DNA from: Macrolepiota albuminosa
Taxonomy: Eukaryota > Basidiomycota > Agaricomycetes > Agaricales > Agaricaceae
Assembly: GCA_027475525.1 (NCBI GenBank)
Contig: JAMWFC010000090.1
Span: 558,001-622,000 of the forward strand
Length of the DNA: 64,000 nucleotides
Direction: 5' to 3'
Of the stretch, positions 10,609 through 22,460 are shown in pieces. The notes below the pieces were generated by a model that was given only the letters and a program-made list of their open reading frames with translations, had not been told where the DNA came from and did no database searches. A program made the position numbers and the translations under genes. Each line of letters opens with the position of its first letter. The first letter of the stretch is position 1.

Positions 10609-12826
10609 ATGACACATGCGACTGCTTTGACTTCGTTTTCAACGAAGCCTACGAAACAAGATCCTTACAGCTACCAAGTGGGTTTTGGTAACTCCTTCGC
10701 AAGCGAAGCTTTGTACGTCCTTACCTTCTTCTATCGTCGTATGATTCATTAACCCAAAGGAAGACCAGACACACTTCCACCAGGTCAAAATAGTCCTCAG
10801 AAATGCAAGTACGATCTATATGCAGAACAGGTGTGTGTCTGTGATTGGATCCAGTGCCGAGAAAATGAAATGTGACATGTAGTTGAATGGTTCCCCTTTT
10901 GCCTCTCCTCGTGCTCAACGCCTTCACTCGTACGAGTCTACACTTAGATATTTACCGCTCATTAGATTGATTGAGAGGATTTGAGGTGGCTGTATCGTAT
11001 GCGGCCCTCTGTTGCTCATCAAGGATTTACCAAGCTCCCGGAGAACCCTGACGTACGTACCCGTCGTTCCAGACCTCCAAATACCATTATGCATTCTCAT
11101 CCTGAACTAAGCTTGAATCTACCTTCCTCCCACTCAATCCGAAGGTCCATGCTAGTCCTACACAGCTCGCTTGGCATCCCTTCGACATCCCCGAAGCTTC
11201 GAAATCGATTGATTTCATCGATGGTCTGAAAACCCTTGCTGGGAATGGTGATCCCACATTGAGGGAAGGCCTCGCGATTCATATGTACCTTGCGAATGCA
11301 TCAATGAAAAACAAAGCGTTTTGCAACAACGACGGTGATTTTCTCATCCTTCCACAACTGGGGAGACTGGATATACAGACAGAATTTGGAAAGTGTGTTT
11401 GTGAAAATTACAACGATCGAGCCATTTCTTATTTTCTGTCTGTTAGGCTCATGGTCCGTCCTGGAGAGCTTGTCGTTATACAACGCGGCCTCAAGTTCAA
11501 GGTCAGTACATTACTCGATGAAAATGATTTATTTAATCAATGTAAATAGATAATGTTGCCCGATGGCCCCTCGCGAGGATGTAAATCTCTCTCGTGCCCT
11601 TTGCATGACATCTGCTTGACTCACGTGCATAGACATTCAAGAGCTTTTCGGTTCTCACTACGTACTCCCCGAGCTTGGGCCTCTGGGTGCAAATGGTCTC
11701 GCTAATGCGCGTGACTTTGAACATCCGCTCGCTCATTTCGATGTTGATCAGAGTCCATGGAACAGTATGTCTTCTATCATATATGTTAACAGCTTCTAAC
11801 ATCTGCTAGTTGTTTACAAGTGTGTCCGGTTGCATCTCCTGAGAAATTTCTCTCACATTCCCCAGGCTGTGTGGCAAATTTTTCAATTGCTCTCAGGATC
11901 ATACCCCATTTGATGTTGTCGCATGGCACGGAAAGTAAGCAATCAATTATAACCCCTTTAATAATGTCTTATATCTCATCACCAGTTATGTCCCTTACAA
12001 ATACGCTATGGAGAAATTTGTGTCTGTAGGAAGTATCTCCAAAGATCACATTGATCCATCCATCTTCTGCGTCCTCACAGCGCCCTCCAAAACTCCAAAT
12101 GCACCCCTTGCAGACTTACTGATATTTAGCCCCCGTTGGGACGTTGCGAGTAAGACGTTCCGTCCGCCCGTCAGTTCTGATGTTGTTTCAGCCATAACCA
12201 TTACGGTTAACACTGCTAAATCTCCCAGTATTATCACCGTAATGCGGCGACTGAGTTCATGGGACTTTTGTATGGAGTATATGGAGGAAGAAGTGACGAA
12301 TTCCAACCTGGTATGTGACGCTTCTTCTGCTGGATATCAGCTCTTGTTAAGTTCTCATTCTCATCAAGGTGGTGCAAGCTATGAGACTGGGTTTTGCCCT
12401 CACGGAGGTCAGTTTATGATGAATAAGTCTATTGTAATCTTGCCTTTACCGATTCGTGTAGTGTCCTATGACGAGTTCAAGAAGGCGACTGAGTCAGATC
12501 TCGCACCGATGAGGGTCCACGAAGACACCATTGGTACGACGTTTCTAGTTTGACTCGCATTCTATATCTCTCATTGTCCACAGCGTTTATGTTTGAAACA
12601 AGCATGATGTTGATGGTAACTGACTATGCAATGTATCGCTCTGGAAAGCTGCATGGTCAGTCGGTTGGGGAACTCGGTTGATTATTTGACTAAAGCGTTC
12701 GTAACAGAGCACGAACCCAAGATGTGGGACGATTTGAGAGCGCAGTTTATGAATCATCTGGATGAGGTTAAAGCTAACGTGGAAGCTGCCAACTTGCCAA
12801 AGCCGCGCTTTGCCTCGACTTTTTGA
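10609..12826 (+). CDS. hmgA: Homogentisate 1,2-dioxygenase
   Basis: Opens the ring of homogentisate to maleylacetoacetate with O2 and Fe(II), a step of tyrosine and phenylalanine breakdown in the cytosol. I can follow 16 exons: 10609-10712, 10764-10830, 10883-10929, 10986-11052, 11112-11392, 11447-11501, 11550-11580, 11633-11764, 11810-11819, 11866-11934, 11986-12169, 12229-12310, 12369-12407, 12462-12533, 12584-12655 and 12708-12826. All junctions are GT-AG, and the sum is 1431 bp, giving 476 residues, normal for the family. Family blocks appear in order: YQVGFGNSFASEAL near the start, WLYRMRPSVAHQGF, NKAFCNNDGDFLILPQLG, DHTPFDVVAWHGNYVP, FSPRWDVAS and YYHRNAATEFMG. The last holds the expected metal-binding His and Glu; the following GGASYETGFCPHG supplies the other His. 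Exon 9 is only 10 bp long. No break was found. The symbol follows Aspergillus usage. Confidence 0.93.
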
Positions 12827-12997
12827 ATTAACGTAGCTGACCTCTGTGGATGTACTGATTAGGAGTCCTGGTACAATAACAATACATATGCGATCGACCA
12901 CTTGTAATTCAAGATATTATGAAGACTATTCCGCGGCCCTTGGACCAACAACTATAATCAGAGTTAATTGATGGGATCTATCTGTTTCAACTGTGAT

Positions 12998-13702
12998 TTA
13001 CGGTGCATAAGCACAGAGCTTGCCGTGCCTTTTCGCAGAATCCTTCCTTGTGAACATTGCTCCGCATTGTCTTGGGCAGGGAATAGAAGGCTCTTTGTGC
13101 TCTCTGCATGACAAGTGACGCTTCAAATCATGTCTGCTGCTGCAAGCATGCGAACAGTCAAAGAAGGGACATGTATACGAACGCTTGACTGCACTTGTGA
13201 ATTTTGCACCGCGGTTTCTCGAAGGCTTGGGACGAATCCCCTGACCATTTTTCCGTGCCATGAACGTTTTCTCAGGTAAGTTTCGATAATATTCCATGCT
13301 AGACATGAATTCGTCCAATGTCGGTCGGCGAAAAGGTCGACGGTGGTCAGAGTCAGAACTCGGAGGCGAATCCGTTCGTGTAACCTTGAAAGATGCGACA
13401 AGATCTTCTCGACGAACAAATTTTGGCTCCTCTTCTGGAAGTACTCGCCAAACAAGAGGGTTCATCTCTACTGTTGTTTTAATCCCCTCTGACGACATGC
13501 TGACGGGGAAATCGCCAGGGACATATGCAATTGGATGAGTTGGGATGAAAGGGTTGTCGAATATGTCGATATTCGCTGATTCATCGTCGTAAATAGGTGA
13601 AGCATGAGTTCCAGCGAGTTGAAAAAAGTAATTTGAGTACAAGTCCTCGTCGACAAACGGTTGCATCCAGTCTGAGGACGATCCAGAGCAGGGAAAGACC
13701 AT
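12998..13702 (-). CDS. C2H2 zinc-finger protein, putative transcription factor
   Basis: A single exon of 234 residues starting at ATG 13702-13700. The first 120 or so residues are acidic and look disordered. Near the C-terminus are two zinc-finger units: one with the spacing C-x4-C-x12-H (CPFFDCSHACSSRHDLKRH) and one with CPRQCGAMFTRKDSAKRHGK ending in Cys, so the second is a C2HC variant. The finger type and nuclear role are family knowledge; the target genes are unknown. It is convergent with the dioxygenase gene, 171 bp downstream of its stop. Ser-Pro rich stretches at about residues 108-125 could be phosphorylation sites. Confidence 0.75.
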   Translation of the reverse strand: MVFPCSGSSSDWMQPFVDEDLYSNYFFQLAGTHASPIYDDESANIDIFDNPFIPTHPIAYVPGDFPVSMSSEGIKTTVEMNPLVWRVLPEEEPKFVRREDLVASFKVTRTDSPPSSDSDHRRPFRRPTLDEFMSSMEYYRNLPEKTFMARKNGQGIRPKPSRNRGAKFTSAVKRSYTCPFFDCSHACSSRHDLKRHLSCREHKEPSIPCPRQCGAMFTRKDSAKRHGKLCAYAP

Positions 13703-14716
13703 CTCAAAAGATAAAAAAAATTCAGCGACTGCTTGAATTTGGTAGGGAGGTGGTTAAAATGAGATTGAGTGGAACTCTTGCATATAATGATGTCTGGAGA
13801 ACATCTTTGGCAGAGCCTTGAGGAGACGCTTTGTTCTGGGCCATACCCATCAATTTGGCCTTGCATCGTTATTCATCGTTTCTTTCATTCGAATAAAAGG
13901 TCCGAATGGAGATGCGATTGTTCAAAGCTAGAAGAACGACATCAAAGAGGTTACGTCTAACAGGCATTATAAAGTACATCATTTCGCTACTTTCCAGCGT
14001 CCGAATCGACCTTTCACCAGAGATCTTGAATCTAACCGTTGGACTTAAATATAGTTAGTCATAGTTTGTAGAACAGATTGAGGCAATGTCATGCAATGAA
14101 TGATTAGCGATGAAAAATCGAAGACATTCGAGAACCATCAAAGCAAGCTCTTGACCATGACGTCATGATTGTTGCCACTGTTGAAACTAGTGCGTTATGG
14201 TCAATGAATGTTGTACAATTGGATGGAACGTTTCGCGTTATTGCGTCAATACGTTCTTTCAATCAGTATTCCCCGCTTGGCTTAATTATGCGTTAGACTC
14301 GACTTCGCGCTAGAAATTCAGATGATCCTGTCTGTTTCCGGCCAACAACTCGGGCAACCAGAGTCCAAGATAGTAAGCTCATTGGACATCGTATAGGACA
14401 GACGAAGATGTAAGGATATAAAGCGGCCTCTGCCTATCATGCGGCCCAAGTCAAATATCCGAAGGTCCTGATCACCTGCGAATTTTACTTGTGGCTGACC
14501 GGCTATAGACAACAGCCATACCAGATAGCAAAGCGAGGCGCTATGCCTGGTAAGCTTAAGCTCTGATAAATAAGTCGCTACCGGACAGTTTGGAAGTGAA
14601 AGAATTGTTTGGCTCGATCCGGGTTCCGATCAAAACTGCGGTTCAGTTTCAAAATTCCTTTTTGGATACTTGCGACTTGGTTTGAACGCCTAGAGCCTAT
14701 AGGGTCTCTAAGAACC
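13703..14716. other. Divergent intergenic region, no gene seen
   Basis: Lies between the divergent zinc-finger gene (-) and the unknown gene starting at 14717 (+), so it probably carries both promoters. No RNA gene, repeat or supported coding exon was found. Confidence 0.5.
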
Positions 14717-16438
14717 ATGAAGAGTTCTTCTCCCAGAAGGAGCAAACCAAGACACGTATTGCCATCGGCTTTTGGAGAAATTACGAGTTTAACTACCAGC
14801 ATCGGCTTTTCCTCTCTGAAAGACGGGAGAAAATCGGTTGCTTTTCAGGTTCGTGAACGCGGACTTTCGACACATTATAAACCTTCATCTAAAGCTGATT
14901 ACTTTGCTAAGGAATGCACGGATTCGACAACCATGTACTCTGAAGCCACGAGGTATGGTGCAAAGTTGAGTTCTGCTCTACTCGAGGAGTCTCACATGTC
15001 ATTCAGATTGTATGAAGCTAGCCTCAAAGTCGTTGAACTCTCTACCCCTACAAGGATTGTAACGCATAATGTGACTCCACCTAATCGCATCGTCGACGAG
15101 CGACGAAGACAGCGCTATACTGCAGCAGAAGAGGGTCTTGCGAAGCAGTTCAAGAAGTGTCAGTCCGAGCCGTCGCCGGTAGATTTGCAAGTTCGGGCTT
15201 TGACGAAGGTGACTTCGATACTCAGTGCACATGCACGAGACGCACGCGAACGTGCAGAGAAGTTACGAGGACTCTTGGCGGACAGAGACATGGATCCGGT
15301 GGCCTATGAGTCGCTTCAGCGAGAGCGATGGATACAAGAACATCGACAGGATGCTGTCGCCGAGGAGGCAAAGGCCGTACAACAGCAACTCACAATTTTG
15401 AGTAATGGGTCGACACAAGGCGATTTTTCTGACAGGAATGCTAGAACAGACCAAGAGGAGAGGCGTAACCGAAATCTGATGAAATTCCTAGACGAATCTA
15501 ATAAACGATCCTCAGTTCGCGTCCTCAAAACCAAATCTGTTCTCGTGGAGCGCGTCCAAAAGCGAAGGACTATGAATAAGGTGTCTCCGATGTGTTTGCG
15601 GACAACCTCTGCTGTCTCTCGTACTTCCTTCCAACCATTGAGACCGATGTCATTGGACGGTTGGACTCGTGAATCACCCCGAATGTCAAATATCGTCGCA
15701 GTCACACCTATTATCGTTCCACCGCACCCCCTTGAACTAGTCTCTGAAGATGGTTTGGATGAAGTTGTTTCAGCTGAAACGGCGTCTCCTTTCACTTCTA
15801 TCTTTACATCCAAGTCATATTCATCATCACCCCCTTCTACTGCTATTACCCTTCCAATATCTCAAACAACTCCCTCGGATGCAAGGGTCGAGGAGATCAA
15901 GGCTGAAGATGAGAATGGCACAGCGACGATCCTTCTTGATACACATTTGTCGAAAGAACATTACAACCTCAAGGACATTGACGCACCGTTGCCTGACTAC
16001 GCACTCGACCTCTTCGCGCGCTTCGATTACGATATCGATATCAACTTCTCAAATCCTCCCGAGCGCCGCCCATCTGTAGATTCCCGTCCCCGACCAGGTC
16101 GGCCACAGAAATCTGCACCCTTGCCACCCTCTTCTTACCTTCAAGTTCCGTCATTCTCACCTCCAAAGCATTCGGAACGTACACATCCACGTCTAGGAAG
16201 GTCGTCTTCATACCGCCACTTGGGCAGCTTATTCTCCATCCCAGAGGCAATATCATCTCGAATTGGAGTTAACGCTGGTGACAAGAAAAGACATAATCGG
16301 GAAGCTGTCCTGTCGAATTCACCGTCAAAGGCCTCGCTAGCTTCGTCGTCCTCTGTTTTGGAAGCGACAAAGATAGCTGGTATAACGACTAAGATCAAGA
16401 AGCGGTTCTCGCTCTTGCGTTTGAGACGGTCGTCATAG
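14717..16438 (+). CDS. Unknown basic protein with a central coiled-coil segment
   Basis: The frame is open from 14609, but the first codon there is TTG. The first ATG is at 14717 in a good context (accATGa), giving 573 residues. I do not recognise the family. Residues around 140-260 (from DERRRQRYTAAEEGLAKQF onward) are rich in charged residues and heptad-like, suggesting a coiled coil. The last 250 or so residues are rich in Ser, Pro and Arg and look disordered, ending in the basic tail KKRFSLLRLRRSS. Arg/Ser clusters could be kinase sites. The frame is long, uninterrupted and CpG-normal, so a real gene is likely, but the function is open. Confidence 0.65.
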   Translation: MKSSSPRRSKPRHVLPSAFGEITSLTTSIGFSSLKDGRKSVAFQVRERGLSTHYKPSSKADYFAKECTDSTTMYSEATRYGAKLSSALLEESHMSFRLYEASLKVVELSTPTRIVTHNVTPPNRIVDERRRQRYTAAEEGLAKQFKKCQSEPSPVDLQVRALTKVTSILSAHARDARERAEKLRGLLADRDMDPVAYESLQRERWIQEHRQDAVAEEAKAVQQQLTILSNGSTQGDFSDRNARTDQEERRNRNLMKFLDESNKRSSVRVLKTKSVLVERVQKRRTMNKVSPMCLRTTSAVSRTSFQPLRPMSLDGWTRESPRMSNIVAVTPIIVPPHPLELVSEDGLDEVVSAETASPFTSIFTSKSYSSSPPSTAITLPISQTTPSDARVEEIKAEDENGTATILLDTHLSKEHYNLKDIDAPLPDYALDLFARFDYDIDINFSNPPERRPSVDSRPRPGRPQKSAPLPPSSYLQVPSFSPPKHSERTHPRLGRSSSYRHLGSLFSIPEAISSRIGVNAGDKKRHNREAVLSNSPSKASLASSSSVLEATKIAGITTKIKKRFSLLRLRRSS

Positions 16439-18178
16439 GGTGAAGTCCAATCTTTCTAAGACTGCCCATATGCATCAAATATTTTTGTTGACTATAGCGA
16501 CTGATTGTACATACCAGCATTTTTTGCGTATGATGTTTTTACTGCTTCATGGGACTTTCACTCTTTAGGTTTCTTTGTTGTTTTAAGTCAGGCTCTATCA
16601 TCTTTGTGACGCTTCATGATTTATGATACTGGATTGTGATACTGGACTGTGACATGAGGTGAATTGCTATCACAGCAAACCTAAGCTGAAAAAGGTAGCC
16701 TCGTGCTTTCACACCTTGTTACTTCTACCACGTTGTTTAGCAAAACTCTTTTTCTTGATTTTCCACATCGGAATATTGACTTGGTTTGAGTCTGTTTCCT
16801 CCGACTATGGCGCTCTTGGTCTACGAAATAGGGCACCTTAGAAGTCAGGTTGCGATCCTTGACTACTTTCTCAAACGATACGGTGGAGGAATTGAGACGT
16901 ATCCGTATAAACCCCGTATTACGAGACGTTGGGTTAGGGACTCGCCCCAAAGAATATTTCTGGAAACCCTGGAGATGCAAATTCCTAACCGTGGTATCCA
17001 AGTGAGGACCGTAGGACGAATCTCTCATTGAAGAGTTGAGACTTCGAGACAGACGAATTTCTGCCTCATCTCATCTAATTATTGATATTGATATCTCAGC
17101 AAGACTTGTCATCACGCAGACGCTCTCAGTATATGGAATCTTCTTGCGGGTCTTTTGATCAGGCCATATCCGTCCGTCTCGTTGTCTGAAACGTAGCTCC
17201 GGTGGAGTTCGCTTTGAAAATGCTAGTGTCCTTATTAACCAAGATATACTATTCCGCTTAAATCTTGAGACTTTCCTTACAGGTAGAAAGAAGTCAGAGG
17301 TATATCGGAGTAGCGAAAGTACTTAGTGAGAAGGTTTTCGTCGTTGTATCACAACCGTAGTTTCGTAATTCAAATCTCTCGCCTTCTCGAGGTTGTATGA
17401 CCAGCTACTTACTGTGACGAGTCACTGAATTCGTTTGCTCGAAGCTAGGAAAATTCGACCCTGCGTGTTAACATGTACATCATCGTAAGTGCCAGAAAGT
17501 GTAAGCCTTATCTCTGTACTGGGCAGTATATAACTTTGATAAGTCCTTGACAACCGTTATTGACTCATGTGTCAGCCGCTGTAAGACAATCTGGCACATA
17601 AGTCTCATACAGGTGTAGTAAAGCCTCAGCCTTTGATGTCCGGTCCGAGATGGAATTTCGGCGAGACGGCAGAAAAACGCTCGAAGCAGTATCGTGTATT
17701 CTTATCAGAACAATGCATTATGGGATCACAATCAGAACCGCGAGACAAACTGATAACACTAATCGCAAACTGTAGGTAAAGAAAACCCCAAACCCTCGTC
17801 AACTGATACTCTTGCCGCCAAACGGTGACCAAAGGCTTGGACAACAGAAGGTCCGCACTAGCCCAGAAGCACGACATCTTTTCTTCATTTGTTTCTCCGG
17901 TCATCCGTAAGTAGTTCTTAGTCAGTAAGCAGTAAAGAAGAAGGACGGCAATTGGCCATCTTAGAAGGCCAACCTGTTTTTCCTCCGAAGATCACGGCGA
18001 CTGTAGGAAACATTCGATGGATACTTGCGTTCAACCGCGGAACATGGGAAAGTTGCGATGGGAAAATCCTACGTAGACGACATCCATCAGATGATTTTTT
18101 CGACGGAAATACGAAATACAATACCCCCAAAAAGGTATAAAATCGAGATAGTCTTAGGTACTGAGACAGGTATGTTTT
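16439..18178. other. Intergenic region, no gene confidently seen
   Basis: Downstream of two genes that point towards each other. Small open frames at 16786-17031 (+), 17626-17904 (-) and 17918-18130 (-) lack recognisable domains and convincing splice partners. CpG content is normal. Confidence 0.4.
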
Positions 18179-19924
18179 TCAGGTCCTTATCAAGTCTTGA
18201 GATTCAAAATCCCGGGGCAGGTGAGATGTTTCTGTGGTGGTCATAATGGTATCTAGCTCGACCTCCAAGGGCGGCGAACGGTATTCCATGTGAGTGCTAA
18301 AGACCTGTGGTGAAGCTGAGTAGATCCCAGCGTTGGCGTTTTCATGGAGGTTGAGCATAAGACGCGATATCATCGTGACTGATATTCTAAAAAAAACAAT
18401 TGGATGAGGCGATAGAGCCAGTAAAAAGTACGGACCCGCTTGCGAACGTGGATAATCCCCCTCTCATAAATGTCTACAACATAGATATGAAGTCGTTGCT
18501 TTTGTGTTAGAGCAATGGACATACACCACAAAACTAAGGATACTATGAGCGAGAGGTGATCAGATCTATAATCGAACCTTACATAGAACGTCATTATATT
18601 TGCCAGATTGGCAAGTGCCATGACACTGGAAAAAAAAACAAGGTTCGTTTCTAGCCTGGCGGTCTTGGTCTGAACCACTTACGCAAAATATATTGCGCCT
18701 GGTCATGGTAGTCATATCTAGGCATGAATCTCACAAGTACAACTAGCTCACCGTCTCTGAGGAAAAGGTATATGAAGGAATCGGCACGACTAAAAATGAA
18801 GACACTGCGATTTTTCCACGTCTTCAGCATCGTAAGGCCGAATATCATGGAGTCGTAGATAAACAGTGCTTCCCAAGCACCAGCAAGATCTGTCTCCGCG
18901 GTCGCCGGAAATCCTAAAAGAAAGAACAGTAACGCACGAATAGCCCTGCCAGTGTGGAGCTTTAGACAAGTAGAGCTTGACATATCTAACCAGTTGGACC
19001 TACGTGATACGCGAAAGCCCAATATGACATCCTGGGAGTTCGGGTGCTGGGGCACTCTTCTGTCCAAAGAGAGACCACTGACCGCAGGCAATATCATCCC
19101 AAAGTTGAATTAATTAGAAAGCAACAACATACGCATGCAACGGTAGCCAGCACCATACCACTGCCAACCATATATGTCAGAATCCGAAAAGAACAATTGT
19201 AGAGCGCATAGGTCCGTAAAGTAAGGAGGACTGCGGGCGCTATCAGACGTCGGAAAGATAGACGAGGACAAGGATTTGCATACTGCAGACCAACACTTGG
19301 TTGAACACCAATAGTAATTGGCGAAATAAGTTAAAATGACGGCAACTGGTAGTTGCATACTGCAGACCAACACTTGGTTGAACACCAATAGTAATTGGCG
19401 AAATAAGTTAAAATGACGGCAACTGGTAGAATGATGTGTTAAAATATATAAATGTGTGACGTCCAGACTAACCTCTGTCGCTGAAGTTTGTGCGAGTAGC
19501 AACAAAAAAACATAGAAAGAGACATACGTCCGGTGAAAGGTTCGTTTGTTCAAGCACAGCTACAATAAGGTTGCCAAGGAACGAGAAATAACGGTTGAAG
19601 AAGAACCAAAAGTACTCTGCGTCTTCGGACGTAGCCATAGGTAGCTGAACTCATTGCCTGTCCAGGTGCATGTAGAAATATGTAATGTTCACAAGGGAGG
19701 CGACTGACCAAAGGTTATCAAGTGATCGTAAAAAAAGAACGCTAAACAGAAGAAAATCAGGGTCAAGCTAACATACCTCAATCGAGTGACGCACAAATTG
19801 CGAAGAAATTCAGAAGGTTGTGAACATATCTGGTCAAGAAAGGATTTCACGGATGCCTATAAAGCCAGCATTTCAAACAAGTCGCTTACATTTCCTGGGC
19901 AGCATTCGCTCCTTCGTTTGACAT
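18179..19924 (-). CDS. DUF6533-family multi-pass membrane protein
   Basis: Start ATG 19924-19922. Joining exons across GT-AG introns gives, in order: a short N-terminus; YVHNLLNFFAI joined to SFFFYDHLITF; then NEFSYLWLRPKTQSTFWFFF; NQVLVC joined to ILLTLRTYALYNCSFRILTY; WEALFIYDSMIFGLTMLKTW; LRDGAIYFAVMALANLANIM; and a C-terminal MISRLMLNLHENA followed by a soluble tail ending at 18179. This order (YDHLLTF, NRY, LRTYAL, AWEALF, RDG..YF, SRLMLNLH) is the signature of a large basidiomycete family carrying DUF6533. Its members have about seven hydrophobic segments; the function is unknown. The 77-bp duplication at 19276-19429 lies at the NQVLVC exon-intron junction; with one copy read out, the exon chain is continuous. 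Exact borders of the last two exons are uncertain. Confidence 0.75.
19276..19429. repeat. 77-bp exact tandem duplication (probable assembly artefact)
   Basis: 19276-19352 and 19353-19429 are identical over exactly 77 bp, with mismatches immediately on both sides. It repeats the end of an exon of the DUF6533 gene together with its splice donor. Confidence 0.9.
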
Positions 19925-20371
19925 AGCATCAGCTAGGAGGGTCGGCGATAACGAAGAGCAGAGGTCCTCTGGGCGTTGCAAAGAGGCGTCAATGAACTTG
20001 TAGATTCATTTTCGATGTGATATACACATAGTCTAATTATAATGTAAGAACTACTTTTGGACGGGCGATGCGAGAAATCGCGGCCGAGGCAAGGCCGAGA
20101 TACATAACTGTCATACGTCAAATTCTTGATCAATTCTCTCCATAGGTGCGCCCATTGACAGATGAAAATCGGACAAATCGATGAATGCTCTGAGACAGTT
20201 TTGTCGAAGGACCGAGCTCAACGATAATTACATAATGACGAGACAGTCGATCAAAAACTCTAATAAGAAAGGATCTCCCTAGCATAGAGTTGGTTGAAGA
20301 GTGTACAAACTCATTATACATATCAATAGGCGTACATAGCGTAAAAGAGCACATTCGCCGTCATATGACCA
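19925..20371. other. Intergenic, no gene seen
   Basis: Separates the unknown Ser/Pro/Arg-rich gene (-) from the start of the DUF6533 gene (-) and probably carries the latter's promoter. Two small minus-strand frames have no recognisable content. Confidence 0.4.
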
Positions 20372-21640
20372 TCAGCGGTGATTCAATCTTAGAATGAGAT
20401 CCTTGAGACCTTTCTTCAACTCTCGCATCCTTTTCATGAAGTTAAAGCCATCACGTTTCTTGCCCATATCCTGAGACCTGAACGCATTATGCCTGTCTTG
20501 ACCTCCTGATGCTGCCAACGCCATCCTTAACTCGATTTCCCCGCTGAGCGAAAACCCCTTAGTATCACGTCGTTGGTACATCATACCAAGGGCAGATCGA
20601 AGCACTGACCCACGACTACGGTGGGATAATTGGCATGATAGATAGTTGAGAGGTTCGATACTGACGCCATCAATATCAAGGGGCGATGTCGGTAGAAGGG
20701 CTCTGCCTGGAGAAGGAGCCCTATATGATGTTGGAAGCGATATAGGACGAGAGGGATGTGAAACCTGAGACATATGGGAATGTGTTGATGTATCATTAGA
20801 GGATTTGACGGAGGACATATTGGGACGAATAGCTGTATATAGTGGGCGAGTTGGATGTCCGAGTCGGATAAAATTAGTTGGTTGTGAGCGCGAGCGCGCA
20901 TGAGCCTGAGGCTTCGATCTCGTCTCATACCCCAAACGAGAAAGAGAATCGTCTCCAGTGCAGATGCTTTGTTGCCGAGAGACAACTGTGAGTGAGCTGG
21001 CGCTGAAAGTACTGCTTGTGGTTAAGTTTGAGCGGGGAATAGATTGTCGGTAGAGACGTAGAGGCTTTTTCCGCCGAAGTGTTTTGGGTGTGGGAAGAGC
21101 TTGCATCACAGCTGGATTGTCGGAGTCGTCCACATTAGATTTAAGGGGCACAGTAAATTCATGAAGGTTTTCTAAACCTATCATAATGCGAGCCGATCTC
21201 AGAGACTTGGTAGAAATGGTCTTGATGAGATGCACGGGTGAGCGGCGATCTACAGCTGGAGAAGGGGTATGGGGGAGCTGTCTGAAGTAACGGGGATCAT
21301 TGACACTGGAGGTTGTGCTCTTGGGAAGGCTCTTTCCTGGCCAGGAGGGTCGCGGAAATTTTTCAAAAAGTGCGTCTGAGTCCTGTGAAGAGCAGCGTTG
21401 GGAAATTGATTTGCAGGAATGCCTGCTAAGAGAGTCGCAGGAAGTTGCATTGGCAACATATATCAAGGGCCTAGCCCAGTCGTCTCTGAGAACGTGCGAC
21501 TTCATATGCGACGATGGCCTAGTGCTGAGACAATCTTGGTCTCGTTCCTGCGACACAGGTCGCAACATCGGGTCGTCAGCTAAACGTCTGTTGCGTTTGT
21601 TAGAGCGGATAGCGGGATGTTTGACTGGGACATTAGCCAT
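20372..21640 (-). CDS. Unknown Ser/Pro/Arg-rich, largely disordered protein
   Basis: The frame is open from 21706, but that codon is TTG. The first ATG in frame is 21640-21638, giving 422 residues; an upstream exon is possible. No domain is recognised. The composition is strongly biased to Ser, Pro, Arg and Thr through most of the length, with many S-P and R-x-x-S patterns. The C-terminus is different: a short basic amphipathic segment (FMKRMRELKKGLKDLILRL) that could bind membrane or a partner. The low-complexity body and basic tail resemble the gene at 14717-16438 in style only; I see no alignable segment between them. Confidence 0.6.
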   Translation of the reverse strand: MANVPVKHPAIRSNKRNRRLADDPMLRPVSQERDQDCLSTRPSSHMKSHVLRDDWARPLIYVANATSCDSLSRHSCKSISQRCSSQDSDALFEKFPRPSWPGKSLPKSTTSSVNDPRYFRQLPHTPSPAVDRRSPVHLIKTISTKSLRSARIMIGLENLHEFTVPLKSNVDDSDNPAVMQALPTPKTLRRKKPLRLYRQSIPRSNLTTSSTFSASSLTVVSRQQSICTGDDSLSRLGYETRSKPQAHARSRSQPTNFIRLGHPTRPLYTAIRPNMSSVKSSNDTSTHSHMSQVSHPSRPISLPTSYRAPSPGRALLPTSPLDIDGVSIEPLNYLSCQLSHRSRGSVLRSALGMMYQRRDTKGFSLSGEIELRMALAASGGQDRHNAFRSQDMGKKRDGFNFMKRMRELKKGLKDLILRLNHR

Positions 21641-22460
21641 CCCTTGTTGATCGAGTGTTCGAACTATCTTAGGAGGCGTGCTTGCTCTACGAGCGCGGGG
21701 TGTCAATCTTTCAAATTCGCGTTGAGCTCCCTCACAGGTCCAAGAACACCACAGACATAACGGTACGAGTGTGTTTATGAAGCCACATTGGAGACAGGTG
21801 AAAATTGGTCGATCGGTAGGGAGTAACTTGAAAATTGGGAGAGAAACAGATTTGGGTAGATGCTGGTCGAGGCAACAGAGATGAGGCTCATGACGGCTAG
21901 TCGCTGACAGAAAAAACCACGTACTGGTCTATATCTTGTCCATTCTCTTTTATAGAACCGCAACGGTGTTGGCACTTCCCTTTTCGTTGTACACCGCATA
22001 TTCTAGTCGTAACTGGGTCGTAAATGTATTCGTCGTTTGAAAGTCGTCAAAGAGGTGGAGAAAATAGCACCCAGCTAGTTAGGTGCTGTGTAGGCGGCTC
22101 CAGCCTCCAGGCAGGCGCCTTGGTGGAAGGGGTCACAAAAGACAACCCTGAGACCTACCTGAGGCAGTCAGGGTGGTCTTTATCAAAGCCTCGTTGTATT
22201 GGGCATTGCCTTGCTATATAATAGGAGGCGATAGACTACCCATAGATGATATTGGATGAATAAAAGTCCCTTCGACGCCGAAGACGACAGCATTAAGATG
22301 CATCATGAGTAGGTAACCAAAGGAAAATGAAGTGGCTGTGATGAGAAATACTCAATCCAGGAAATTTTGTTTCTCCTCATCATCTTTGAGAGATACCGAG
22401 TCTGGCAGTCGGCATAGCGTGCTCTGGCATCGTGGACAACATCCAGAGAGTACGATACTA
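21641..22460. other. Divergent intergenic region
   Basis: Between the starts of the unknown gene (-) and the F-box-like gene (+), so probably two promoters. No RNA gene or repeat was found. A first exon of either gene could be hidden here. Confidence 0.4.

Noticed and set aside
10609..12826. First impression that the homogentisate dioxygenase gene is broken, because only short open frames are seen
   Set aside because: Following conserved blocks through GT-AG introns gives 16 exons with a total length divisible by three and no stop.
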